From: Sodalis sp. dw_96
GTDB lineage: Bacteria > Pseudomonadota > Gammaproteobacteria > Enterobacterales > Enterobacteriaceae
Direction: 5' to 3'
Assembly: GCF_018449575.1 (NCBI RefSeq)
Contig: NZ_JAAVUT010000024.1
Location: forward strand, 16,417-80,416
DNA: 64,000 nucleotides
The translations under genes were made by a program, and so were the position numbers. Positions 18,914-27,424 of this stretch are shown piece after piece. Every line of letters begins with the position of its first letter. The stretch's first letter is position 1. The notes under the pieces were generated by a model, which saw only the letters and a program-made list of their open reading frames with translations, ran no database searches and was not told the DNA's origin.

Positions 18914-20306
18914 CGTTAACCTCTTTATGGAATCCATGCCGGCGCGCCACCTCGGCAAACCAGCTGCCGCTTTTTTTGACAGTGCGGCGCTGGGTGGCGA
19001 GATCCAGCTGCACCAACCCGTAACGGTTCTTGTAAGCGTTGCTCCACGACCAGTTATCGATAAACGTCCATATATGATAACCCAGGCACCGGCTGCCTTC
19101 CTGCAGGGCGCGATGAACCCAGATAAGATGCTCGCGTACAAAGTCGATGCGATAATCGTCCTCAATCCGGCCGTCATGCAGGAAACGCAGTTCGTCTTCC
19201 ACACCCATGCCGTTTTCCGAAATATAACAGCGGGGATTGTTATAATTCACCCGCAGATCGGTGAGGATATCGTAGATGCCGCGCTCATAGATTTCCCAGC
19301 CGCGCCAGGGATTCATTTTGCGGCCGGGCATTTGATAGGCTTCAAAAAACCATTCAGGCATAAACGGACTGTCGGGATTGACCTGATTCGATCGGCACTG
19401 CACCCGGCGCGGCTGGTAATAATTGATGCCGAGCAAATCCACGACGCCCGCCGCCAGTACCTCACTATCGCCGGGCCGGCTTTCGGGACGCTGGCCGTAT
19501 TGCTCCAGCAAATCCACTAATGCCTGGGGATACCGGCCGCGCAGGGCCGGATCGAGAAAGCTGCGGTTAAACAGCAGATCGGCGTTTTTCGCCGCCTGAA
19601 GATCCGCCGGATGCTGTGAACGGGGATAAGACGGCGTCAGGTTGAGGATAATACCGATTTCACCGTCCCGGCCCATTTCCCGGTAACGCCTTACCGCCCC
19701 GGCGTGGGCCAGCATGGTGTGGTAAGCCACGGTGGCGGCGCGTTCGAAATCCACTACGTTGGGGTAGTGGAAATCATACAGATAGCCCCCTTCCACCGGC
19801 ACGATGGGTTCGTTAAAGGTAAACCAATATTTAACCCGATCACCGAATAACCCGAAACACAGGGCGGCATATTCAGTATAGGCCTCCACCACCAGCCGGT
19901 TTTCCCACCCCCCCAGATCTTGTAGCACCTGCGGCATGTCGAAATGGAATAAATTGATAAACGGGGTGATGCCCTGTGCCAGCAATTCATCTATGACCTG
20001 ATTATAGAAAGCCACCGCCTGCTGGTTGATTTTGCCGCGACCGACGGGAAGCAGGCGCGCCCAGGATAGCGAGGTGCGAAAACTGTTATGGCCGGTCTGT
20101 TTCAATAGCGCTATGTCTTCCCGCCAATGCTGATAGAAGGTAGAGGTATCCCGCGGCCCCACCTGTTGAAAAAAGCGTTCCGGTTGTAAAGCGAACCAGT
20201 GATCCCATATCGTGGCGCTTTTACCTCCTCCCAGTGAATTTCCTTCGGTTTGCGGCGCCGAGCTGGCGCTACCCCACCAAAAATCGTGCGGAAAGGCGTA
20301 GTGCAT
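18903..20306 (-). CDS. 6-phospho-beta-glucosidase (GH1)
   Basis: 467-aa glycoside hydrolase of family 1, which cleaves phosphorylated cellobiose, salicin or arbutin after PTS import. The acid/base Glu is in WFTFNEP (about 166) and the nucleophile in YISENGMG (about 364). The start MHYAFPHDFWWGSASSA is canonical for the family, with AAGGAG upstream. Lies between IIC and IIA in a five-gene operon. The specific aglycone cannot be read from the sequence. Confidence 0.93.
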   Translation of the reverse strand: MHYAFPHDFWWGSASSAPQTEGNSLGGGKSATIWDHWFALQPERFFQQVGPRDTSTFYQHWREDIALLKQTGHNSFRTSLSWARLLPVGRGKINQQAVAFYNQVIDELLAQGITPFINLFHFDMPQVLQDLGGWENRLVVEAYTEYAALCFGLFGDRVKYWFTFNEPIVPVEGGYLYDFHYPNVVDFERAATVAYHTMLAHAGAVRRYREMGRDGEIGIILNLTPSYPRSQHPADLQAAKNADLLFNRSFLDPALRGRYPQALVDLLEQYGQRPESRPGDSEVLAAGVVDLLGINYYQPRRVQCRSNQVNPDSPFMPEWFFEAYQMPGRKMNPWRGWEIYERGIYDILTDLRVNYNNPRCYISENGMGVEDELRFLHDGRIEDDYRIDFVREHLIWVHRALQEGSRCLGYHIWTFIDNWSWSNAYKNRYGLVQLDLATQRRTVKKSGSWFAEVARRHGFHKEVNDGQ

Positions 20307-20328
20307 GTGATTTTCTCCTTTGGCTTGC

Positions 20329-21648
20329 TCAGGAATTCAACGCCACCCGGGCGTCCCGTTGCAGCTCATCCTGCTGTTTTTTGAGCAGTGAACGTTCATA
20401 GGCTTTGAGGAAGGGGTAATACATGGCCGCCGACATCAGCATGCAGAACAGGCACATCACCACCGGGCTTAAGGTCCAGTTGGCGGCCCAGGACGCGCCG
20501 ATGGGGGCCGGGGTGGTCCAGGGGGTCAATTGCACCACCTGCGATACCCAGCCCAGTTTCGTGGCGGTCCAGGCGAAGGTGGCGTTAATCATCGGTATCA
20601 GGGTAAAAGGTAAAAACATTACCGGATTCATGATGACCGGCGTACCGAACAGAATGGGTTCGTTGATATTAAAGAAGCTGGGCACGATACCCATCCGGCC
20701 GATGGTGCGCAGGTGTACCGACTGGCTGACCAGCAGCAGAAACGCCAGCGGCAAGGTAGAGCCCACTCCTCCTATCAGCAGGTAATGATCCCAGAAACCC
20801 TGCAGATAAATGTGCGGCAGCGGCTCGCCGGCGGCAAGAGCGCTTTGGTTCTGCGCCAGATTAGCGAGCCAGAACGGATTCATGATGCCGGTGACAATCA
20901 GCGCGCCGTGAATACCGGCAAACCACAGAATTTGGCATACCAGCACCGACAACAGCATGGCCGGTAACGAGTCCGAGGCGGAAACCAGCGGCGCCAGCAG
21001 TTGCATGATGGCCTGGGGAATAATCATGCCGGTAAAGTGTTCCACCAGCAGGTTCAGGGGATGCAGCGTGGCGACGATGGCCACCACCGGAATCAGTATT
21101 TCGAACGAACGGGCCACGCCGGTGGGAACCTCTTTCGGCAGGCGGATGGTGACGTTGCGTCGTTTCAGGAAAGCATAAGTCTCACAGGCGTAAATGGCGG
21201 TAATAATGGCGGTGAAAATTCCCTGGCCGGAAAAATAAGCGACGGATATTTGTTTGTCGTGATAAGGCGCCGCCACCAGTAGAAAAGCCATGAACGACAG
21301 CAGCCCGGTCATGATGGGATCAAGCTTATAATGTTTGCCCAGGCTGGCGCCGATGCCCACGGAAATGAAAAAGGTCATGACGCCCATGCTGAGATTAAAC
21401 GGCAGCATCAGTTGATCGCGGTAGCGCACCGAAAAGTCCAGCCAGGCGCGGGCGAATGCCCAATGGGTATCCGGGGCGAAGGGCGGAAAGATAAACACGA
21501 TCATAAACGAACCGATGATCATGAACGGCAGGGCGGCGATAAACCCATCACGGATGGCGATAATATATTTTTGCTGGCCGACGCGCCCGGCCAGGGGAGT
21601 GATATGGCGTTCGATGACGCTGACCATCGCGTCGTAAAGAGCACTCAT
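20329..21648 (-). CDS. PTS lactose/cellobiose-type enzyme IIC
   Basis: 439-aa membrane channel of the Lac/Chb PTS family. About ten hydrophobic segments; conserved parts include AIRDGFIAALPFMIIGS near the N-terminus, GIHGALIVTGIMNPFW and FNINEPILFGTPVIMNP, where the Glu of NEPI binds sugar. It ends in a charged cytoplasmic tail. Follows IIB by 12 nt; works with the separate IIA and IIB proteins of the same operon. Confidence 0.94.
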   Translation of the reverse strand: MSALYDAMVSVIERHITPLAGRVGQQKYIIAIRDGFIAALPFMIIGSFMIVFIFPPFAPDTHWAFARAWLDFSVRYRDQLMLPFNLSMGVMTFFISVGIGASLGKHYKLDPIMTGLLSFMAFLLVAAPYHDKQISVAYFSGQGIFTAIITAIYACETYAFLKRRNVTIRLPKEVPTGVARSFEILIPVVAIVATLHPLNLLVEHFTGMIIPQAIMQLLAPLVSASDSLPAMLLSVLVCQILWFAGIHGALIVTGIMNPFWLANLAQNQSALAAGEPLPHIYLQGFWDHYLLIGGVGSTLPLAFLLLVSQSVHLRTIGRMGIVPSFFNINEPILFGTPVIMNPVMFLPFTLIPMINATFAWTATKLGWVSQVVQLTPWTTPAPIGASWAANWTLSPVVMCLFCMLMSAAMYYPFLKAYERSLLKKQQDELQRDARVALNS

Positions 21649-21660
21649 GGCGTCGTCCTG

Positions 21661-21972
21661 TTAGTGGTTATCAATGAGGGAAAGGGCAAAGTCCAGCACT
21701 TTGTCACCGCGTTGCATGCCGTAATCCATCATATCGATTGCCGCCACCGGAATGCCCTGGGCGCCGGCCTTGGCGGACAATGTCTCTAGCATATATTTCA
21801 CCTGGGGCCCAAGCAGTACCACCTGATAATGGGGGAACTCTTCGTCAAACTCACTGACGCCATAGGCGGCAATATCGATTTCCAGGCCGCGCTGTTCTGC
21901 TTCAGCCTGCATTTTTCTCACCAACATACTGGTGGACATTCCCGCGGAACAGCACAACATGATGCTTTTCAT
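21661..21972 (-). CDS. PTS lactose/cellobiose-type enzyme IIB
   Basis: 103 aa. The active-site P-loop Cys is in LCCSAGMSTSML (Cys8), as in ChbB, and the LLGPQVKYML segment is typical. A strong AAGGTGAG precedes the ATG. First gene of the operon; a perfect LacI-type operator lies 51 bp upstream of its start. Confidence 0.94.
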   Translation of the reverse strand: MKSIMLCCSAGMSTSMLVRKMQAEAEQRGLEIDIAAYGVSEFDEEFPHYQVVLLGPQVKYMLETLSAKAGAQGIPVAAIDMMDYGMQRGDKVLDFALSLIDNH

Positions 21973-22022
21973 TGCTCACCTTGCCAGGTAAAGAGGAATT
22001 TCTCCCGGCCATTGGATACAAA

Positions 22023-22040
22023 ACGGAAACCGGTTTCCGT
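22023..22040. promoter_or_regulatory. LacI-type operator of the PTS operon
   Basis: ACGGAAACCGGTTTCCGT is a perfect 18-bp palindrome with the central CG of LacI/GalR-family sites. It is placed where it would block transcription of the IIB-IIC-glucosidase-IIA-lacI operon; the operon encodes its own LacI protein. Confidence 0.8.
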
Positions 22041-22268
22041 GAGTTATGACGCGTTTTATGAAGGCTTTCTTGGAAAGTCAGTAGCAGGGAAAGTATTTGT
22101 GAATGGCATCACTAGAACAATGACAATCAGGGTCGGCGAGGGCGTTTTATATCCTTAATCGGGGATTTTATCGCCATAAGCAGTGGATTTTCCACCGATT
22201 AAACGACATCTTGGTGGTGTTTAATGGTCTGGGTTTGTCGATAATGGCGCTGTAAGGAGATTTTTAAC

Positions 22269-22895
22269 GTGTGGAGTTTGCCGATGAGTCAGTTCTGTCA
22301 GGACAGGTACCGGTATTTCATCCCCAGGCTGTGGCTGGGCGTTGCCGTGCTGTTTTTGTCCGCCTGCGGTACTAACATGGCCACCAAGCAGAGCGGCTTT
22401 CTCAGCGACTACCACCGCCTGTCGCCGGCATCCGGGGACGGCGGCAGGTGGCTTAAGACGCCGGTCACGCTGGATCCGGCCCACACTGTTGTCACCCAGG
22501 TGGAATGGCGCGCTAAGAACGATGGTTTATCGCCTGAGGAACGCACCGCCTTATTAAGCGCGCTACGGACCGATTTACAGCGTCAGCTTGACCGTTTACC
22601 TCCCTCATCCGACGGTCGGCCCGCAGAGGTGCGTGCCGCCATAACCGATGTTTCCACCGTCTCTCCGTCCTTGAATGTGCTGAGTACCGCCATGTTCGCC
22701 GCACCCCTGGAACGGGGCGGGGCCGCCATTGAGATAGAGGCGCTGGAAGCCGGCAATCATCGGCAACTGGCCGCGTTGAGTCTGGGATATTACGCACCGA
22801 TGAGCGATTTGAAAGCGCGCTTCAGCAAATTGGCGTCGGCGCAGATTGCTTTGGACAAGGCCGCCGGCGATTTCGGCCCGCTGTTGCACCCCTGA
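22269..22895 (+). CDS. DUF3313-type lipoprotein
   Basis: 208 aa. A lipoprotein signal peptide ends in the lipobox FLSAC-GT, so Cys33 would be acylated; the following residues (Gly, Thr) do not give inner-membrane retention. The mature part begins TNMATKQSGFLSDYHRL and resembles the DUF3313 family of exported proteins of unknown function. The GTG start at 22269 is chosen because AAGGAG lies 10 nt upstream; the next in-frame ATG (22284) is too far from it. The 3' end of the gene is partly duplicated just downstream. Confidence 0.75.
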   Translation: MWSLPMSQFCQDRYRYFIPRLWLGVAVLFLSACGTNMATKQSGFLSDYHRLSPASGDGGRWLKTPVTLDPAHTVVTQVEWRAKNDGLSPEERTALLSALRTDLQRQLDRLPPSSDGRPAEVRAAITDVSTVSPSLNVLSTAMFAAPLERGGAAIEIEALEAGNHRQLAALSLGYYAPMSDLKARFSKLASAQIALDKAAGDFGPLLHP

Positions 22896-22976
22896 GGATG
22901 CAACACGGTGATTAGAATCCGCCGGCGATTTCGGCCCGCCGTTACATCCCTGAGAATGCAAGACGGGGATTGGAGT
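22861..22976 (+). repeat. 58-bp imperfect tandem duplication at the end of the lipoprotein gene
   Basis: CCGCCGGCGATTTCGGCCCG starts at 22861 and again at 22919. The two 58-bp units also share ...CCCTGAGRATGCAASACGG. The first holds the stop codon, so the second is untranslated. Simple slippage or unequal exchange would explain it. Confidence 0.85.
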
Positions 22977-23013
22977 TTGCTGGTGTTTGATAGGACCTGA
23001 AGGCGGCCCGCAC

Positions 23014-23232
23014 TTATTGGCTGTGATGGTGCTGCAATAAACCGACTTTAGGGATGAATGTTAACGCATATAAGGCGCAAATCCCTACCAAGGTATAAAC
23101 CACACGCGCCAATGTGGCCTCTTGTCCGCCGAAAATAGCGCCCACCAGGTCATATCTGAACAATCCCACCAGTAACCAGTTCAGCCCGCCAATAATCAAC
23201 AATACCAGTGCAACCATGCTTAAAGCTTTCAT
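23014..23232 (-). CDS. DUF378 membrane protein
   Basis: 72 aa with two membrane segments: MVALVLLIIGGLNWLLVGLF and VVYTLVGICALYAL. The IGGLNWLLVGLF...D motif is the hallmark of DUF378 proteins (YuzA type), which have no known function. The start at 23232 has GGGAGG at good distance; a further ATG 15 bases upstream (23247) has none. Ends in a His-rich tail. Confidence 0.8.
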   Translation of the reverse strand: MKALSMVALVLLIIGGLNWLLVGLFRYDLVGAIFGGQEATLARVVYTLVGICALYALTFIPKVGLLQHHHSQ

Positions 23233-23948
23233 AAAACCTCCCGCCATAAAATAAAAATCATATCCGATAAATACCGCCGGATACCTTTATTACTGCTTTG
23301 TAAAAGAATAAAAAAGTAAATGATAAATTCAGTATACATTCGATAATTGTTTACGACTTGATTAACAGGACAGATCACTTTTCTTGATTCGCATCGAATG
23401 GCAAGAGGTGAATGGACAGAATATTTATACTTTTCTTCATGTCGTTTAACCTTTTTTTACTTGGCCTGCTTAGCATATAGGCGTTCCGCGAGAGCGAGAA
23501 AAGAGAGTAGCATTGAGACCGGCCGGCTCAGGGGCATTCGGATCGACACACCAGCTAGCCCGCTTAAGGCCATTTGGGCCGAGGCGATGATAAGTTCCCC
23601 CGTTTGCGAGAGTCCCGCGGTTGCCGGTTGAGGCGGCAGGGCTACCTGGTGAAAGTTAAATCTGTCATTTTTGGTAGATCTGTAATAAAAACTAACAAAT
23701 TTAAATTTTTTTAATTCTTAAGGTAATCAAAAGGAATGGCGTATATCCTATTGTTATTAATGATTTTTATGAGGATTGGGCTGCCCTTCCCAAAATCGTT
23801 TAAATGTAACAAGATAAGCGAAACATAAACGGCACCACAACATGATGTTGGATTCAGCCACTGCCGTTTTATTTGCTCGATATAATAACTTTCACTAGAC
23901 ATAATTAGCCATATTGCCAAGTTGATTCTTGGTCGGAGATGTAATGTT
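23233..23948. other. Long intergenic region before the aminotransferase
   Basis: 716 bp without a gene I would call. A GC-rich patch at about 23480-23640 sits in AT-rich surroundings; on the minus strand it stays open for about 85 codons (…PATAGLSQTGELIIASAQ…) but has no start codon near its beginning, so it may be a gene remnant or chance. TATAAT at 23881-23886 is a possible -10 for the aminotransferase gene. Confidence 0.4.
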
Positions 23949-25328
23949 ATGACGCTTTCTGAAGCACAGATGTTGGAAGATGAGGCAAAGTATTGTTCAC
24001 ATGGAGACACTGTCCATTATGTGAATCCTCCGAAGATTTTCCAAAGATGTCAAGGCAGCTATATATTTGATGGAAAAGACATTCCTTACCTTGACCTGCA
24101 AATGTGGTACTCCGCTGTCAACTTTGGTTATGCCAACCCGCGGTTGGACAACGCATTAAAAAAACAGATTGATGTGCTACCGCAAATCGCCAGCCAATAT
24201 CTGCATCCGACCAAAATTGAACTCAGTAAAATCATCGCTCAGGACATGGAAAAGAAATTCGGCCTGCCCGGGCGTGTTCATTACAACGTCGGTGGTTCGC
24301 AGTCTATCGATGATTCACTGAAACTGGTGCGTAACTTCTGCAACGGCAAGAGCCGCATGTTCGCTTTTGAAGGCGGCTATCACGGACGGACGCTGGGTGC
24401 TTCCGCCATTACGTCCAGTTACCGTTATCGCCGCCGGTTCGGCCACTTCGGCGAAAGAGCGCAATTTATCCCCTTCCCTTATCCCTTCCGCCGTCAAAAG
24501 GGCATGAGCCCGGAAGAGTATGCGGAAAAACTGATTGCTGACTTTGCCCGTCTGTTTGAAAATGAGTACCACGGCGTGTGGGACCCCAAAGTCCAGCAAG
24601 CCGAGTTTGCCGCATTCTATATCGAACCCATCCAGGGCACCGGCGGCTATATTATTCCGCCGCGCAACTTCTACAAAGGGTTGAAAAAAGTGCTGGATGA
24701 TCACGGCATTCTGCTGGTGGTGGATGAAATCCAGATGGGTTTCTACCGCACCGGTAAATTGTGGTCCATCGAACACTTCGGTATTACCCCTGACGTGCTG
24801 GTATTCGGTAAAGCGCTGACCAATGGTTTGAATCCGCTGGCAGGTATCTGGGCCCGTGAAGAAATGATCAATCCGGTCACCTTCCCGGTGGGTTCGACCC
24901 ATTCCACCTTTGCCTCGAACCCGCTGGGCACTGCCGTCGGCCTTGAAGTCATGCATATGCTGGCGGAAAAAGACTACGAAACCCAAGTCATGAACAGCGG
25001 CGCCTATTTCCTCGAAGGGCTGAAAGCGCTGCAACTCCGTCATCCGGAAATCGGCGATGTGGACGGGCTCGGCCTGGCTCTGCATGCTGAACTTTGCCAA
25101 GCCGACGGTTTCACGCCGAATAAAGCACTGCTGGATAAAATGGTGGATATCGGCTTGTCCGGCACCCTGGATTATAAAGGCCAGAAAATGGGTCTGGTGC
25201 TGGATGTGGGCGGCTATTACAAAAACGTCATTACCTTTGCGCCGTCGCTGGAAATCAGCCGCAGTGAAATCGATCAGGCCATGGAACTGCTGGATCAACT
25301 AATTAGTCGTGCAAAACGGGAAATGTAA
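23949..25328 (+). CDS. Class III pyridoxal-phosphate aminotransferase
   Basis: 459 aa, fold type I PLP enzyme of the ornithine/GABA/DABA aminotransferase class. The PLP phosphate loop is in NVGGSQSIDD, the ring-binding Asp in VVDEIQMGFYRTG (about 259), and the Schiff-base Lys in LVFGKALTNG (about 288). The substrate is not evident. The frame opens earlier at a TTG (23922), but the ATG at 23949 has GGAG 10 nt upstream. It is followed by a strong terminator, and then by an acyltransferase and an arginase-fold gene on the same strand that probably belong to the same pathway. Confidence 0.88.
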   Translation: MTLSEAQMLEDEAKYCSHGDTVHYVNPPKIFQRCQGSYIFDGKDIPYLDLQMWYSAVNFGYANPRLDNALKKQIDVLPQIASQYLHPTKIELSKIIAQDMEKKFGLPGRVHYNVGGSQSIDDSLKLVRNFCNGKSRMFAFEGGYHGRTLGASAITSSYRYRRRFGHFGERAQFIPFPYPFRRQKGMSPEEYAEKLIADFARLFENEYHGVWDPKVQQAEFAAFYIEPIQGTGGYIIPPRNFYKGLKKVLDDHGILLVVDEIQMGFYRTGKLWSIEHFGITPDVLVFGKALTNGLNPLAGIWAREEMINPVTFPVGSTHSTFASNPLGTAVGLEVMHMLAEKDYETQVMNSGAYFLEGLKALQLRHPEIGDVDGLGLALHAELCQADGFTPNKALLDKMVDIGLSGTLDYKGQKMGLVLDVGGYYKNVITFAPSLEISRSEIDQAMELLDQLISRAKREM

Positions 25329-25342
25329 GTGTATTCTCGTAA

Positions 25343-25370
25343 AAAGCGCACATTGGTGCGCTTTTTTTTT
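25343..25370 (+). terminator. Intrinsic terminator after the aminotransferase
   Basis: AAAGCGCAC-ATTG-GTGCGCTTT is a perfect 9-bp stem that runs straight into nine T. The acyltransferase gene starts only 25 nt later and must depend on readthrough or a very close promoter. Confidence 0.92.
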
Positions 25371-25394
25371 GAATTTTGATTTCGGACACGACTT

Positions 25395-26480
25395 ATGACT
25401 GGCCATAGTCGCCCGGAGGTTCTTTATGTCAACAATATTGAACCCCAGGCACTCATATTGAATTTTAACCGGTACCCACCGGCTGGTTTTAAAGTCCGGA
25501 TGTCAGAACAGGGACTGCCGTATTTTTCCACCCGGTTTGATTTATTGACCACGGTGGATAACGACGTGCGTACAAAACTACTTCGCTGGCCCGGGTCTGG
25601 TTTATGGCGCCGATTGCTCACTATCGATACTAATTTTATCGGCACCACCGTCAATGAATATTCCCCTTTTCCCGCCGATATGACGCCACAGGCATTATCA
25701 GGATGGATTCAACGCCATTGCGCCGGCGATAAAAAAATCACCATTATTAAAGACGTACCGCAACATTCGCCTTTGCTGCAAGAGCAGGATAACCAGTATT
25801 CCCAAGCGTTGATCGCCGAATGCACCCGGCGGGGATTTATTCTGGTGGAAGGGCAGGCGTTAGCCTACGTGCCCATTGATTTCAACAGTGTTGACGACTA
25901 TTTGTCGCGCTTGTCCCATAGCCGCCGGCGTAATATCCGCCGGAAGCTGCGCAGCAGGCGGGATTTAAGGCTGGAAGTGTTGCATACCGGGGATAATCGA
26001 TTTCACGACGCCGGCTGGCGGCAACATCTTTATCAGCTTTATCAGGCGGTCTATAACCAAAGCGACATCCATTTCGATCTACTCAGCGCGGAATTTTTTG
26101 CCGGACTGCTATTGGACGCCGAGAGCGGCGGGCGGGTATTCTGCTACTGGCTGGGGCAAGAATTGGTGGGATATAATCTTTGTTATCAACGGGGTGATAA
26201 GCTGATTGATAAATACATCGGTTTAAATTACCCGCTGGCATTAGAATATAATCTTTACGTGGTGAGCTGGTTTGCCAATCTGGAATATGCCTTGGAAAAC
26301 CGGTTGGGTTATTACGTGGCGGGCTGGACCGATCCTCAGATAAAGGCCGATCTCGGCGCTCAATTCACCTTTACCGTTCATCTGGCGTGGGTGCGTAATC
26401 CCCTGCTGCGCCGGATTTTAAACCGGTTTCGGCACTATTTTGAAAGCGATGCCCGTTGGCATCAGGATCAGCAATCATGA
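25395..26480 (+). CDS. FemAB/BioF2-like GNAT-fold acyltransferase
   Basis: 361 aa. The middle contains SVDDYLSRLSHSRRRNIRRK, the motif that typifies the FemAB-like acetyltransferase_6 group, and the C-terminal half has GQELVGYNLCYQRGDKLIDK and YVAGWTDPQIKADLGA, the acyl-binding part. Such proteins transfer aminoacyl or acyl groups to amines in peptidoglycan, polysaccharide or small-molecule synthesis. No signal peptide or membrane segment. Its stop overlaps the next gene start by 4 nt (ATGA), so it is coupled to the arginase-fold protein. The exact donor and acceptor are unknown. Confidence 0.75.
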   Translation: MTGHSRPEVLYVNNIEPQALILNFNRYPPAGFKVRMSEQGLPYFSTRFDLLTTVDNDVRTKLLRWPGSGLWRRLLTIDTNFIGTTVNEYSPFPADMTPQALSGWIQRHCAGDKKITIIKDVPQHSPLLQEQDNQYSQALIAECTRRGFILVEGQALAYVPIDFNSVDDYLSRLSHSRRRNIRRKLRSRRDLRLEVLHTGDNRFHDAGWRQHLYQLYQAVYNQSDIHFDLLSAEFFAGLLLDAESGGRVFCYWLGQELVGYNLCYQRGDKLIDKYIGLNYPLALEYNLYVVSWFANLEYALENRLGYYVAGWTDPQIKADLGAQFTFTVHLAWVRNPLLRRILNRFRHYFESDARWHQDQQS

Positions 26481-27424
26481 CCCAGCGCCGACCGCCGTTG
26501 ATTTTGAATTTTGATGATTCCGTCGCGCCGGAAAGAGCGCTGAAAAAAGCGCCGATGGGAGCGCCGGCAGTAGTGCAAGCAGCAGGGCCGGTGAATATCG
26601 ACGGCGCAGTTCAGATTCCCCTGCAAGACTGGCAGGAAAGCATCCGTTTCGGCTGCCGCTGGCCTACGTTCAGGCAACTCGCCGCCGCGCTGGAGCCACA
26701 GCTGGCCGGCGATTACGGCTGCGTATTCACCGGCAGCGGCGATTACCATCACCTGACGCATCTGTTGTTGCAGCGCTTGGCTAAGCAGCCGCCGTTTACC
26801 CTCGTGATTTGCGATAATCATCCGGATAATATGCGTTATCCTTTCGGTATCCACTGTGGATCCTGGGTTTATTGGGCCAGCCTGTTACCGCAAGTGGCTC
26901 ATATTCATGTTTTGGGTATCGGTTCATCCGATATCGCCCTTGGCCATGCCTGGGAGAATCACTGGCGCCCATTGATGAGAAAAAAACTCACCTATTGGAA
27001 TATTAATGTCGGCACCGGCTGGCTTAAGTGGCTGGGAGCAAAGGAAAGCAGCCGTCGTTATGCCGATGCCGATGGGTTAATGACGGATTTTTTATCGCGC
27101 TTTCATCGCGACGGCGCGCAGCCGGTGTATCTTTCCATCGATAAAGATGTGCTGAGTCCGCAGGTAGTGAATACCAACTGGGATCAGGGCTCCTTTGAGG
27201 AACGTCATTTAACCGATTTGATTGATGCCTGTCGAGGCCGGCTTATCGGCGCTGATATTACCGGCGAGGTCTCGATTTACCGCTATCACAACCGCTTTAA
27301 GCGCTGGCTCAGTGCGGCGGACGGACAGCGGGAACCCTCGGTTGCCGAGGCTGTTGCCTGGCAGCAACGGCAAAATCTGTTGAACCAGCGATTATTGGCA
27401 CGGATCAACGACTGCTGGGATTAA
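26477..27424 (+). CDS. Arginase/agmatinase-fold metallohydrolase
   Basis: 315 aa of the ureohydrolase superfamily, but divergent from standard arginase and agmatinase. All six metal ligands of the binuclear Mn site can be placed: His in GSGDYHH (about 91), Asp-x-His-x-Asp in CDNHPDN (113, 115, 117) and Asp-x-Asp in SIDKDVLS (222, 224); GADITGE follows near the C-terminus. It could remove urea from a guanidino group or hydrolyse another C-N bond. The ATG at 26477 overlaps the stop of the acyltransferase. Its stop overlaps by 4 nt the stop of the convergent DegT gene. Confidence 0.82.
   Translation: MTQRRPPLILNFDDSVAPERALKKAPMGAPAVVQAAGPVNIDGAVQIPLQDWQESIRFGCRWPTFRQLAAALEPQLAGDYGCVFTGSGDYHHLTHLLLQRLAKQPPFTLVICDNHPDNMRYPFGIHCGSWVYWASLLPQVAHIHVLGIGSSDIALGHAWENHWRPLMRKKLTYWNINVGTGWLKWLGAKESSRRYADADGLMTDFLSRFHRDGAQPVYLSIDKDVLSPQVVNTNWDQGSFEERHLTDLIDACRGRLIGADITGEVSIYRYHNRFKRWLSAADGQREPSVAEAVAWQQRQNLLNQRLLARINDCWD

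Noticed and set aside
23461..23720. Minus-strand open stretch of about 85 codons in the gap before the aminotransferase
   Set aside because: It reads protein-like in a GC-rich patch, but has no start codon in its first half and no family match that I recognise; left as a possible remnant.
23711..24010. Minus-strand frame of 99 codons overlapping the aminotransferase start
   Set aside because: It overlaps a well-supported gene on the other strand and has no ribosome binding site.
24315..25298. Long minus-strand frame opposite the aminotransferase gene
   Set aside because: It is the antisense of a clear class III aminotransferase with intact PLP motifs; long antisense frames are common in GC-rich genes.
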